Part shown: positions 1-11,199 of the stretch, piece after piece | Layout of the letters: every line of letters starts with the position of its first letter | Numbering within the stretch: position 1 is the stretch's first letter | Made by a program: the position numbers and the translations under genes | Origin: Callorhinus ursinus | Lineage: Eukaryota > Chordata > Mammalia > Carnivora > Otariidae | Assembly: GCF_003265705.1 (NCBI RefSeq) | Contig: NW_020312848.1 | Location: 55,781,707 to 55,845,706, forward strand | Direction: 5' to 3' | DNA: 64,000 nucleotides | Notes under the pieces: generated by a model | Database searches by the model: none | Seen by the model: only the letters and a program-made list of their open reading frames with translations | What the model was told of the DNA's origin: nothing

Positions 1-1223
1 TGAAACTGGTGTCTTTGACATAGAGCCCTCAGGGCAGTTTTATCATGGGCTTTGCTCAATGCCAAAGAAATAGTAACCTCTTAGTAATGAATGATAAATA
101 TACTAATGTCAATTCAGGATCACTTTGATTCTCTTTTCTTAACTGGCACTGAGTTGCTGCCAGGCTCACATTTGCCTCACCAAAAATAGCCAAGAACTTT
201 ATGTTGAGCATCATATGTGTTTGGTACTAGAGAAATATTTTTTAAAAAGGGAGAAATGAAATCTCTGCCCTTGAAAAGGGTTTACAATCTAGATCTTCAG
301 ATAAATAACACATATAAAATAGAACCAAGATCCATAATTATTAAGGGGACATAACATGAAAAGGACATTAGAAATCATCCCATTTAAATAATAGAATTTT
401 TTTTTTTAATCTAAAGATCGGAACTTAAAGACCTCTTAAAATTTTCAGGCTGTTTCTGAGCGTATCCTCTTTCTGCTACTACAACAGCCTTACAAAATAG
501 ATAAGGCTGATATCAATATTATAACCTTTCCTGCCTATAGGTAAGGAACTGTGTTTGAGCCTAGCCTCCATGCTATCTAGACAGCACCTCTGCCCAGCCA
601 TCAATAAAGGTTAACTATTTGAAGCATTTTCTGCTGAAGCATAGTTTGGGATACTTAGGTTAGTGATAATGATGAATGTAACATTTCTCATCTCTAGAGT
701 TTTTCTAACCTTCTGTTTCTCCAGTTCTCTTTTTTGTTCTTTCTCTTTTTGTAGTAAAGCATACCAGAAAAAGCCTTCATTCAAATGTGTGAGGCATTCT
801 GCTCCTGTTATCAGATTAAGAGCTGTGAGTAATTTTGTAATCTATCCTACTATCAGAAAGCCCATTCTCAGATATCTCTTCAGCTGTGTTTAACAGTTTA
901 GTATATTCCCCTTGGGATTTGTTTCAATAAAAACATCCAGTAAAATCTTACTACAGATCCTTTGTTTTTCAAGGGACAAAATGAAGAAAGTGTTTTTATA
1001 AGCTGTAAAATGTAATTGAGAGAAAAATCACACGTGTGGCATTTGTAGCAGGAGGTGTGAGCTCAGTGGGAAAAAAAAAGTTAACTAATTGCATATCCAG
1101 GTATACATATTTCTTCTATGATTGTGTAAATTTGCCCAAGTACATTTATGCAGGTTATGCATGTTGTTTTTAATTTCTGTAATAAGTTGTGTAGCTATAG
1201 GGCCCATAGAATTCATGTTAAGA
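1..1223. other. Intronic sequence, no feature recognised
   Basis: AT-rich unique-looking sequence with short poly-T and poly-A runs. The small open frame at 663-893 is low complexity and has no recognisable domain. Confidence 0.6.
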
Positions 1224-1239
1224 GCCTATGGACCATATA

Positions 1240-1360
1240 GAGGCTCTCGGCAGGCTTCGTGGGTAGAGCATGCGACTTTTGATTTTGGGTTTGTAAGTTC
1301 CAGCCCCACATTGGGTATAGAGATTACTTAAAAATAAATAAAATCTTAAAAAAAAAAAAA
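1240..1360 (+). repeat. CAN SINE, short type
   Basis: tRNA-like body (GTAGAGCATGCGACT, GTTCCAGCCCC) with tail AAAATAAATAAAATCTT and poly-A. Flanked by imperfect direct repeats at 1224-1239 and 1361-1376 (13 of 16 positions match). The TC-rich domain is missing, as in short CAN SINE variants. Confidence 0.85.
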
Positions 1361-1418
1361 GCCTGTGGGTCATATAAATTATATAATGATCCATAGAATT
1401 TGAAAATGTATTTCTTCT

Positions 1419-1625
1419 GGGGTGCCTGGGTGGCTCAGATGGTTGAGCATCTGCCTTCGGCTCGAGTCATGATCCCAGGGTCCTGGGATAGAGCTCCACA
1501 TCAGGCTTCTGGCTCAGCGGGGAGCCTGCTTCTTTCTCTCCCTCTGTCTCTCCCCCTGCTCATGCTCACTTGCTCTCTCTCTCTGTACCTCTGTGTCTCA
1601 AATGAATAAATAAAATCTTTAAAAA
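1419..1625 (+). repeat. CAN SINE, full length (first of tandem pair)
   Basis: Begins GGGGTGCCTGGGTGGCTCAG, has B-box-like sequence, a TC-rich part and tail AATAAATAAAATCTTT. It lies between two identical 17-bp copies of GAAAATGTATTTCTTCT at 1402-1418 and 1626-1642. Confidence 0.95.
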
Positions 1626-1642
1626 GAAAATGTATTTCTTCT

Positions 1643-1847
1643 GGGGCACCTGGGTGGCTCAGTTGGTTAACCATCTACCTTCGGTTCAGGTCATAATCCT
1701 GGAGTCCTGGGATCAAGCCCCACGTCAGGCTCCCTGCTCAACGGGGAGTCTGCTTCTCCCTTTCCCTCTGCTCCTCCCCCAACTTGTGCTCATGCGCGCT
1801 CTCCCTCTCTCTCTCAAATAAAATGATCTTTTTTTAAAAAAAAGAAA
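1643..1847 (+). repeat. CAN SINE, full length (second of tandem pair)
   Basis: Begins GGGGCACCTGGGTGGCTCAG and ends in an A-rich tail. Flanked by the second and third copies of the 17-bp target site (1626-1642 and 1848-1864). Confidence 0.95.
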
Positions 1848-2004
1848 GAAAATGTATTTCTTCTAATACAACAAACTTTTTATGAATATGATCAGGACAG
1901 TTATGAAATGTGGTCAGAGAATCACAAGTTCTAGAGAAAGCCAGGTTCCTATACTCTTAAGAATATGACTGAGGATTTAGTCATTCAGGAGTCATTCAGC
2001 TCAA

Positions 2005-2290
2005 TTTATTGAGCACCTACCGGCCATAATTCTAGACTCTGGCGAAGCAGTAGAGAATAAAACAGACTAATATCTCTAACATGATGCTCTGTTCTATATT
2101 GAGGAGGGCAAACAATAAATAAAATACATAAATAAAAAGGTGTCTTTGTGAGTGGTGGTAAGAGCTGCAAGGAAGCAAAGTGAGGACTGTCAAGGATAAG
2201 AGAGGGTGGAGTGGTAATTGAAAAATTCAGTAGTAGAGTCAGAGAAGGCTTCACTTTTAAAGTGGCATTTGAACTAGAACCTGAAGGACA
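2005..2290 (-). repeat. L2 LINE fragment
   Basis: Reads as the complement of an L2 3' region (TTATTGAGCACCTAC at the start; TCAGAGAAGGCTTC later). Ancient and diverged; edges approximate. Confidence 0.5.
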
Positions 2291-2865
2291 TAAGAGAATG
2301 AGCTGTATGGATATCTGGAGCAGGGCTTCTACTTTGTACCCTCCAGAGAGCCATTCTTATTTTGTTGTCTCTGGAATTGTGCAATGCACAGCCTGAACAG
2401 CTCTACTTGGAGTCCTTGATTTTTTATGGGAAGTTCCTGGACAGTGCCTGCCATAGTTTACTGCGGTCTCAAAGGTGACAATGAAGGAGTGACGCACATC
2501 CCTTGGTTTATGGTATATGGAAGAAGCAAAACCATAGTATTTTCCTGCATTCACCTGGTCCCATGTCCACATACCATCCTTGATCAAGGTTATTGCTCCA
2601 TTCAGTTCTCCTTATTTTCTACACTGTGAGCCTGGCCCAAAAGGATTCATTGAGAGTAATACCCATAGCCTTTGTCTCCGATTCCTTCCATAGTAAGAAT
2701 CTGGAGACAGCAAAGTTGTTGTCTGTATATGCAGCCTGTGTTTGCTGTGCACTTCTTTATTTCTTCTCTCTCTCCTTTCTTTTCCCTTTCCAATGTCAAA
2801 CCACTGTGCTGGATTTTCTTCCTCTTTTCTTCCTGCCCCTTTATGCCCTGCCTATGTCCTGTATC
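2291..2865. other. Intronic sequence, no feature recognised
   Basis: Unassigned sequence between an L2 fragment and a short SINE. Pyrimidine-rich from about 2755 to 2850. Open frames here are short and lack domain signatures. Confidence 0.5.
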
Positions 2866-2881
2866 AAGATTTGTAAACAGG

Positions 2882-2988
2882 GGAAAAAGAGGGGGTGTCT
2901 GGCTGGCTCAGTCAGTAGAACATGTGACTCAATCTCAGGGTTGTGAGTTTGAGCCCTGCATGGACCACAGAGATTATTAAGGAAAAAA
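2882..2988 (+). repeat. CAN SINE, short type
   Basis: GGGTGTCTGGCTGGCTCAG head, GTTGTGAGTTTGAGCCC B-box region, short A-rich tail. Approximate direct repeats AAGATTTG(T/C)AA-CAGG at 2866-2881 and 2989-3003. Confidence 0.8.
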
Positions 2989-3070
2989 AAGATTTGCAAC
3001 AGGTAACCTAAATGAATGAAACCAACCATTTCACTAAGGACCAATGGCCTGCTTAGAAAAAGCCCCACCT

Positions 3071-3750
3071 GAATTCTCTCACACTGTTGATGGGAATGCA
3101 AGTTGGTACAGCCATTTTGGAAAACAGTGTGGAGGTGCCTCAAAAAATTAAAAATAGAGCTACCCTATGACCCAGCAATTGCGCTACTGGGTACTTACCC
3201 CAAAGACACAGATGTAGTGAAAAGAAGGGCCATATGCACCCCAATGTTCATAGCAGCAATGTCCGCAATAGCCAAACTGTGGAAAGAGCTGAAATGCCCT
3301 TCAACAGATGAATGGATAAAGAAGATGTGGTCCATATATACAATGGACCATCAGAAAGGATGAATACCCAACTTTAACATCAGCATGGATGGGAATGGAG
3401 GAGATTATGCTAAGTGAAATAAGTCAAGCAGAGAAAGTCAATTATCATATGGTTTTACTTATCTGTGGAACATAAGGAATAGCATGGAGGACACTAGGAG
3501 AAGGAAGGGAAATATGAAGGGGGGGAATTGGAGGGAGAGATGAACCGTGAGAGACTATGGACTCTGAGAAACAAACTGAGGGTTTTGAAGGGGAGGGAGG
3601 TGGGGGGATGGGTTAGCCCAGTGATGGGTATTAAAGAGGGCAGCATACTGCATGAAGCACTGGGTGTTATACGAAAACAATGAATCGTGGATCACTACAT
3701 CAAAAACTAATGATGTATGGTGACTAACATAATAAAATTAAATTAAAAAA
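3071..3750 (+). mobile_element. L1 LINE, 5'-truncated, perfect 15-bp TSD
   Basis: Contains the end of L1 ORF2: the frame from 3103 to 3360 reads L1 C-terminal motifs such as YDPAIALLGTYPK and DEWIKKMW, then stops at 3361. The carnivore L1 3' UTR follows, with its G-rich polypurine tract and the terminal CACTGGGTGTTATACG block. The target-site duplication GAAAAAGCCCCACCT occurs at 3056-3070 and 3751-3765 without mismatch, so the insertion is fairly young. Dead on arrival: about 680 bp of a 6-kb element. Confidence 0.95.
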
Positions 3751-3765
3751 GAAAAAGCCCCACCT

Positions 3766-4916
3766 AACGGGAGGCAGCCAGCATTTGGCATCATCAGAGT
3801 TGCCATGAAGCACAGTATGTGGCATGGGCCCCTGTGGTAGTGTCTTATCAAATTTTCAGAAGCTAGAAACCTCTCCGCTTTAAAATGTTGACTCAACATC
3901 TTTAAAACTGTGCAGGATAGAGAGACAAAAATCTGTGTGCCAGATTTGGCTTCTGGTGGTCCTGTTTACAATCCTTAGCCATGACTATACCTGCCAATTG
4001 GTCCCGTGTCACCTTCAGGTGTTGTTAAATTCAGCAGCATGCATGGCCAAAGAGTCCCAGAGCCACTTCTGCCACGTATTTTATCTTCTAGAGTTCTCAG
4101 ATTTTTCCTCCCTCTAGAAAATTAGCTTAGCAATTAAAAAAAATATTATATAATTCATCACCCATTGGGACATACTTGTTTTTCTAAACTCATCAACCAG
4201 TATACTTTCTATCAAGCTATGTATATTTGCGAACTAAAGGGCAATCTACTTTTTTCATTCTTAATGTGAAACAATCACTTTCTGAAACCTCAATTCATCA
4301 TAACTTTATGCATAGATTTCATTTCCAAGTTCTCATTCAGGATGAACTCCCTCTGGAATACTGGTGCTTTTGTTTTGTTTTGTTTTGTTTGTTTTAGATC
4401 TGCCTGAACTTCACTAGTTGTTATTTCTGTACCATTGAAATTCAAAACGTGTACAGCACTGGTTTCAAGTGCCCTTTAGAAGCCATCAGATCAGTATGGC
4501 AAACTATTTTTCCAAAGGAATGAAAGCTCACAGGTTGTGCACTAACTTGTTTCCTTTAATCCTAAAAACTCAGTGAAATGCCCAGGCTAGTGGCCTTTCG
4601 GAAGGCCACTGTGTTAGAACGGAAGATTATGTACTGTATTTCTTCCTACTATTTTAAATGCATATATAATAATATACCATGAAACAGTGCACCTATTAAT
4701 ATCAGTGGCTTTTTCCTGTTTTGAAGTGATCCCATGTTCCCCAATAGTTGGATCTAAAATCCCAGTCCAGTTTTGAAGTTGTATGTAAGAAAAAAGAATT
4801 GACTTGAAGGAACTGAAAAGTACTGCCATTGTTCCATAAGATCATGGGATGTTTTGAATTTTTAATATTTTATTGAAAATATCAAGAAGAACATTCAAAG
4901 CTGGAGACCTTTGAAA
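3766..4916. other. Intronic sequence, no gene
   Basis: AT-rich, unassigned. Holds a short (GTTTT)n run at about 4371-4397. Confidence 0.6.
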
Positions 4917-4918
4917 TA

Positions 4919-5216
4919 CAGTTGACGCTTGAACAACATGGGGTCTAGGGGCACTGACCCCCTGCCCAGTCAAAAATCTGCATATAACTTTTGACTACCC
5001 CAAAACTTAACTACTAGTAGCCTACTGTTGACTGGAAATCTTACCAATAACAAACAGGCAGTTAACGCATATTATGTTACATGTATTATAGACTGTATTC
5101 TTACAATAAAGTGAAAAAATGTTAAGAAAATCATAAGGAAGAGAAAATGCATTTACAGTGCTGTACTGTATAGGTGGACCCATGCCGTTCCAACCATATT
5201 GTTGAAGGGTCCTCTG
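4919..5216. mobile_element. Non-autonomous DNA transposon, Tigger/mariner-like
   Basis: The left end CAGTTGACGCTTGAACAACA and the right end (complement CAGAGGACCCTTCAACAATA) form imperfect terminal inverted repeats. Both ends are flanked by TA (4917-4918, 5217-5218), as expected for Tc1/mariner-type insertion. About 300 bp, no transposase frame. It belongs to a common old mammalian family that I recognise but do not name with certainty. Confidence 0.75.
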
Positions 5217-6209
5217 TAATGTAGTCTTCACAAGGCAAAGAAAGAAGTGGGGTAAATTTGTTTAACAGAAGGTAGGTTGTCTCCTTTGAAGTCTAATCAT
5301 GTGAGAAAGGAAAATCCAGCCAAGTTTTGGGTCCACAAGACAATTCAAACTATCTTTAAAAATAAGTTTTGGCTTTTCTTGAGACCAATGTGTGTTTAGA
5401 CCAACATTTTAGCTCTTAAAATTTAAACCTAGGGGTCTTTTAAAGGAAATTTAATCCATGTGTTTTTGATTCACTAAATCCTGAATCATTACCCATAAAC
5501 TGTATGTCTCTCTAAGCTCTTTGATGTCTAAAAAATCTTTGAAGCCATGTAAGGCCTTTTTGTTCCAGAATAGGAAGTTGGTTTTTGCTAAGGGTCAGTA
5601 AACAGCATCTTCAAAAATCTGAATTAGGTCTAAAATCTCACAACCATAACAGAATGAATATTTGAATGAGTGCTAATGCAGTTTTCTGATGCAATGTGAA
5701 AAATGTAAGTACTTTTAAAGACCAAGTAGTATTTAGTTGTAATCCTTACTTACCCCAAGGAAATTATTTTGTCACCACTCCTTTTTCTATTATAAAAAAA
5801 AGATAAACGCCAAATATTTATCATTTTATCCTAACACACAGTAGGTACTCAGTAAATGTTTTGTTGAATGTTAAATGAGTGACTTTTTCTTCTCCCCAGA
5901 ACCTTCCAGCTAATGTCAGTCTTTCTATTCAATAGCAGTATCCATCTGTCATGTCTCAGAATGAATCTGTTCTGAGTCAGTGACCTGGTTCGACAAATTT
6001 TAAAAATAAGCCATCAAACTAAATATATGACATTTATTGAAATTCATTCTGTACCATGAAGCAACTGCCTTACAAAGAGTGCTGAAAATAGGAAGGCATT
6101 TCTAGGCTAATTAGATTAAATATTCAGTTGTTACCATATGCTTTCTGAAAATTGATTTTTTTTCCCTCTTACTGTTCCTGCCATTCTTCCTCCCACCTTG
6201 ACATGCTTA

Positions 6210-6237
6210 CTGATTGAAAGCTATGCACAGAAAAGGG
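6210..6237 (+). repeat. 28-bp perfect direct repeat, copy A
   Basis: Identical over 28 nt to 7524-7551 (core ATTGAAAGCTATGCACAG). Not part of a repeat family I recognise. Confidence 0.9.
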
Positions 6238-7523
6238 CAGGTCGTTTGTATCTACAAGCAAGTTCAAACAGGCTTAGAAAACGTAATGCTATAATCATAA
6301 GTTGCTATAATGTAGGAGGAAAGAGAGGGATACTCAACAATAATGGGGGCATTGGATTTTGCTCCAGATTACATAGGTGACACATCTTTGAACTCTATTG
6401 TGTGGAGAAAAACACCTTCTTACTGTAGTTAGACTTCCTGTTTATGAGTGTGTATTTTCTGGTGACTAGACTTCCCATATGGACTCAGCACAAATATGTA
6501 GCTTTAAGTTCTGTTGAAATGCACATGATTAAAGTACTGACGTCTATGGAGACAGCAACTTCTCTCTAAAAGAAAGAAAGTAGTATTTAGAAGAAGGCAT
6601 TGTAATGAAACGTGGGCATTGAGATCTTTCTTGATACCTTGTTGTGTATTTCTAACTACTCCCCACATTTTGTCTTCAGAAAACCTTTCCTGATCAAAAA
6701 GGTGTTGTTTCTATATGACATTAGGGTGACAGAATTTGGTGATTTCTTATATCTTGGTGGGGAGAAAAAGGAAAATCGTGTTATTATAGTCTTTAAATAG
6801 AGGTTCTTTTAGGTGAGCCTGAGGGTCTACTAAATACATATACCATCATTAAACTTGTTTTGAAATTTAATTATGATAGCACTGTATAAGAAATAACTTA
6901 TTTATATACTTTTGACATGCTTAATTTCTTTGTCGATAGTTGATCAAACCGTCAGTAATAATCATATATCAATATGTGCATATTCAAATTTAGATGATTT
7001 TTAAAGCTCTAATTATAAGTTCTTATAATTTGATAAATAAGCAGCCAAATGCCTATGTATTTATACATTTGAAAAACTGTAGTTCAATTTAAGAAGGTTT
7101 TTGTGATAACTCTCATGCCACAAATAGAGAAAATAGATAACGAAGGAGAAGACTTAGAAGTTTTAACGTGGTGTTAGATCAGTGAGGTTACAGGAGGGGA
7201 GAGGTGGGTAGATACATGGAAGGGTCATGGGCTTGGGTGCATTGCAAGTAGTGAAGAGAGTGTCACAATTAGGAATCAGGCTGCTGCCTTCCAAATAGGA
7301 AAAAGGCCAGTCAAAACTGAGTGGGGAATCAAGGGACACTCACAGGAAAATGGTGGAGCATGTGATAGGTAAACAAAGTGTAAACTTCGTCACATGGTTT
7401 GATTCTGGGAGAAGCAAGGCTATCATCTGCCCAGTCCTAGATCAGGCCTCTTAGTTTGTTCTACCCTCAGATACCAATAAGAATAGCAGCATTATATAGC
7501 AGGAAGCAGAAGGAACTTTTATT

Positions 7524-7551
7524 CTGATTGAAAGCTATGCACAGAAAAGGG
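7524..7551 (+). repeat. 28-bp perfect direct repeat, copy B
   Basis: Identical to 6210-6237. Sequence similarity stops on both sides. Confidence 0.9.
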
Positions 7552-7670
7552 TACTCTAAGGCATACTCTAAGCATTCTATTACCTACTCACAAACACTAC
7601 AAATAAATTCTATATTCTTAGAAGAATTCATAGTATTAAAAGAAAAACCAAGAAAACTTACAAATTTTTT

Positions 7671-7860
7671 TAAAAGATTTTATTTATTCCTTAGAGAGAG
7701 AGTACAAGCAGGGGGAGAGGCAGAGGAGAGGGAGGAGCAGACTCCCCACTGAGCTAGGGGCCAGACATGGGGCTCAACATGGGGCTCAATCCCAGGACCT
7801 GGGGATCATGACCTGAACCAAAGGCAGATGCTTAACCATCTGAGCCACCCAGGTGCCCCT
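7671..7860 (-). repeat. CAN SINE
   Basis: Complement of a full CAN SINE, ending GAGCCACCCAGGTGCCCC. Direct repeats ACAAATTTTTT at 7660-7670 and 7861-7871. Carries an internal 12-bp tandem duplication (GACATGGGGCTC / AACATGGGGCTC at 7764-7787). Confidence 0.95.
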
Positions 7861-7871
7861 ACAAATTTTTT

Positions 7872-8007
7872 ACACCATGTTCTTAACTAGAAATTTCTTC
7901 TAGTACATCAGCTCATTATAATGCATCAATTATTGTTGGGATCAAAAGTTACAGCCCTGAAAACTATATCCATAACTATTCTCCATTGGAATATCATCTG
8001 CTGTGGC

Positions 8008-8062
<55 letters not shown>

Positions 8063-9189
8063 TCTTTCAGGTATTTTCTTGAGACTATTTCTTTGTGCTT
8101 TGATTATACAGAGTTCATGCTGGAGTATGTGTAGTAATTACATTTATGTTCTAAACACAAACTCAGACAGTGGTCTGAACTTGAGGAAAGCTTGAAGGCT
8201 CTGTCTTCACCTTCTGTCTTTTTGCTCCTCTGAGAGTCTTAGATGGGCAGCTGTTACCTGACTGTGGCCTCACATTCAGGCAGAATCCCTTCAGCTCCTG
8301 CTACACTGTCCAAGGTTTGCTCATGGTCTGACCACTGTCTAGTTAAGATAAAGACAGCAAGCAAATAAAATCATTTAGGGCCTGCACAAACCTTTGGGCT
8401 TAAAATATTAATACCCTAGCTGGGTTTTTTTATTAAGTATAAAATAGTACAATATATATTTTAAGTTCTATTGAATTATATAAAGAAGCAGCCAAAGTAA
8501 AGTTTGTTGACAGAAAAAAAGTGTGTTACTAATAGAAATGAATACACATTTTAGATTTTTCAGAAATTCACTTTCTGTCATGTCAAAATTAAGATACTTC
8601 TAAATTTTCAGTTTTACTAACACATACTTGGATTGTTTATTGAAATTTATACATCAGAAATCAATGATTTTAAACATACTTCTGCTCTTCAAAGAGCTTA
8701 CAAAAAAGATTGTTCTTTAAATCACCAGAAGAGTGCAAATAAAACCCCAGACAGTTTCATTAACAATGAAAGGTGACAGCCCTTGAGTCTATGTCATAAG
8801 TTGATTAATTACTTTCCAAATGTTATTAAAGATTCTGAATGAATAACTAGACTGGTATTTAGGATCAAGCCTCCCTCACAATTCCTAAGTGGGTTTTAAT
8901 TTTCAGAGTTAGATGATCATTATATCTGATTCATTTCTTTAACATCTTCAGATTGTTGGTTTTATTGAAAAGAGAGCAGAGTAACTATTTCAGTATGTTT
9001 TTCTTTTCCCTGAAATTATTCCTTGCAGATTTCAGTAAAATTTGTTTTGAAATAAAAATAATCAAATGTTGGCATTGCCCTTTAATAAAGGCCCATAGAT
9101 CTGATGAGTTATATAAACATTACAAGGAATTCACTACCAAGGTCATGATTATGGACCCAAATCTACCTTGCTGACTGCTTGGACACTCC
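7872..9189. other. Intronic sequence around the microsatellite, no gene
   Basis: AT-rich unassigned sequence. The frame covering 7986-8195 is only microsatellite translation. Confidence 0.6.
8011..8062 (+). repeat. Microsatellite (TG)n(TA)n
   Basis: Compound dinucleotide array: TG repeats to about 8046, then TA repeats. Probably length-polymorphic. Confidence 0.98.
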
Positions 9190-10370
9190 ATTGGAATCAG
9201 CATTGTGTATTAGGATGAGTATCACCTCAAGCAAACTTTTGTTTTGGTCATTTCCCATTTTCCTCATTCCCACAATGATTCCAAACTTTCACCATTTTCT
9301 TAAGCTATTGAAATCTCTTTGACTTCCTTTATTCTCCATATAATATCTCCCTTTATAGTTTAGAGAATAAACAGAAGCCCAGATAGTTTCCATGTCACCT
9401 GTTTTTACCTCCCTCCTTTTTGTCTCAAATGATAAAATAGTCTCTTCAGCCTATGGTCTTGATTCCATTCTTCCCCGACATCTTGGAACACCTTGCTCCA
9501 TTTTTCCCTCTCTGCCAATCCCTCCCATCTTTTAAAATCTCCCTCACTTTTTTTCATTCAGTCCTTACTCAATGCTGCTTCAAGCAAAAAAGCACATATG
9601 CAAATATTCTGATACAATTACCTTAAGTATTCACTCCTGCTTCTGCCTTACCCTTTAAATAAATTTAGAATTCTTGAAAATAATTTCTTACTCATTGTCT
9701 CTACTCTCATTCATTCTTTAATTCATTACGCTCAAGCACTCTGTTCCCAACTACCAAGAAGATGCCTTCACTCTAATAACCAGCAACCTCCTCGTTGCCA
9801 AATCCGATGGACAATTTTGTTTTTATCCCACTTGACCCCTCTGTGAGATTTGACACCATACATATTGCTCCTTCTTTTTGAAATTTCTTGCTTCTGAAAT
9901 ACCAAACTTTCCTTTTTACATTTAAATTTTAGATTTGAACTTTATAACTAAAGTTCAAATTCCTTCTTTCTACATACTGAACATGCCCATAAGTGATCTC
10001 ACTTACCTCCATGACTTCAACTATGCTGATGGGCCAGTGGTTCACAACTGCTGTGTCTAACTCCCTCTGCTCTAGAGCACCATGCCCATGTTGTTAACTA
10101 CCTTATGGACCCTTCCACTTGAATGACCAACAGATACCTCAGAGTTATTAACTGAACTTTTTTTGCCCCAAAACCTTTCTCTACCTGTTTACTTTACCTT
10201 TGTTTATGACACCCAAGGTAGACATTTTTTAGACATCCCTGACTTCTTAGTCCTCCTCTATGATCAAAATCCATGTTGGATCATTGTCACATAAATTTTT
10301 TCTCTTTAATATCTTTCCAAGCTAGTCTTTTTTCCCTATCATATCCATACTGCCAGAGTCTTTGTTCAGG
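9190..10370 (+). repeat. L2 LINE, diverged
   Basis: Contains diverged stretches of the L2 reverse-transcriptase region, for example CCAAATCCGATGGACA...CCACTTGACCCCTCTGTGAGATTTGACACC (quoted in two parts), which in intact L2 encodes the LSAAFDTVDH-type motif. No open frame remains. Edges approximate. Confidence 0.65.
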
Positions 10371-10379
10371 GTCATTCTT

Positions 10380-11100
10380 TATTAATTCATTTCATTATCC
10401 ATTCTTCAAATCCTTGCCAAGTGCTATGTGATGGCACTATGCTAAGGGCTAAAAATGGATCTTTCAGTCTAGTGGGAGATACAGATAAGTAAATTACAAC
10501 ACAACATAAAGTCTAATTAAAGAGAAGGCAAGTTTGATATGTGAGCATGTGGAACAGTTTCTAATCCATTCCTAGAGGGTGGGAGAGGTATCAGAGAAGG
10601 CTTCCTGAAAGAAGTGTCACCTATGATAAGACTTGAGGAGAGAATAAGTTAACCAGGTGAAGGTGAGGACAAGAGTATTCCATAAAGGGACCCATGTGTG
10701 CTGAGACCCAGAGCAGGAGAGCACATGGCTTGCTTCAGCAACCTGAAGAAGGGCAAGGTAGCTAGAGCCTAGATTTCTAGGGGGGCGATGGCAAGAGGCA
10801 AGGCTGGAGAGAGTTAGGCAGAGGCCAAATCATGCATGGCTTTTAAGCTGTGCTAAGGAGTTGAACTATTTTTAAAAAGCAAAGTGACATAATCACATTG
10901 TCATTTTAGGAACATATCTTTGGTACATTGGGGAATGGATGATCAGGAGCAAGAATGGAGTCGGAATACCAGGTAGGAAGCTGTTGACCTAATCCAGGGA
11001 AGAAGTGACACTGCCCTCAACTATGGGTGGCAGTGGGAATGGAAGCAAATGGACATATTTAAAACACCTATAGGTAGGAGTCAAGAACGATGTCCTGGAA
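10380..11100 (-). repeat. L2 LINE, diverged
   Basis: Complement of the L2 3' region: GCCAAATCATGCATGGCTTT corresponds to the L2 stretch encoding or following the GPxCMIWP-like tract. Inserted in opposite orientation between two + strand L2 pieces. Confidence 0.6.
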
Positions 11101-11199
11101 AAGTGAGAAATATTAGGCATTGAGATGGGATATGGAGTGGTAGAACAAGTTTTCATGGGAGTAAATGAGGTGTCAGAAGGACATCCGACTGTTTGTCTC

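Larger units (their letters stand above)
5219..7659. other. Intronic sequence, mostly unassigned
   Basis: AT-rich, no gene. 5826-5878 resembles the 3' end of an MIR or L2 element (GTAGGTACTCAGTAAATG). It contains one partner of a 28-bp perfect repeat at 6210-6237; the other is at 7524-7551. Confidence 0.6.

Noticed and set aside
1419..1500. tRNA-like A/B box sequences at SINE heads as possible tRNA genes
   Set aside because: They are diverged tRNA-Lys-derived SINE heads without an intact cloverleaf, and the same head recurs across all CAN SINEs.
3103..3363. 86-codon frame as a possible gene
   Set aside because: It is the C-terminal remnant of L1 ORF2 within a truncated insertion with target duplications.
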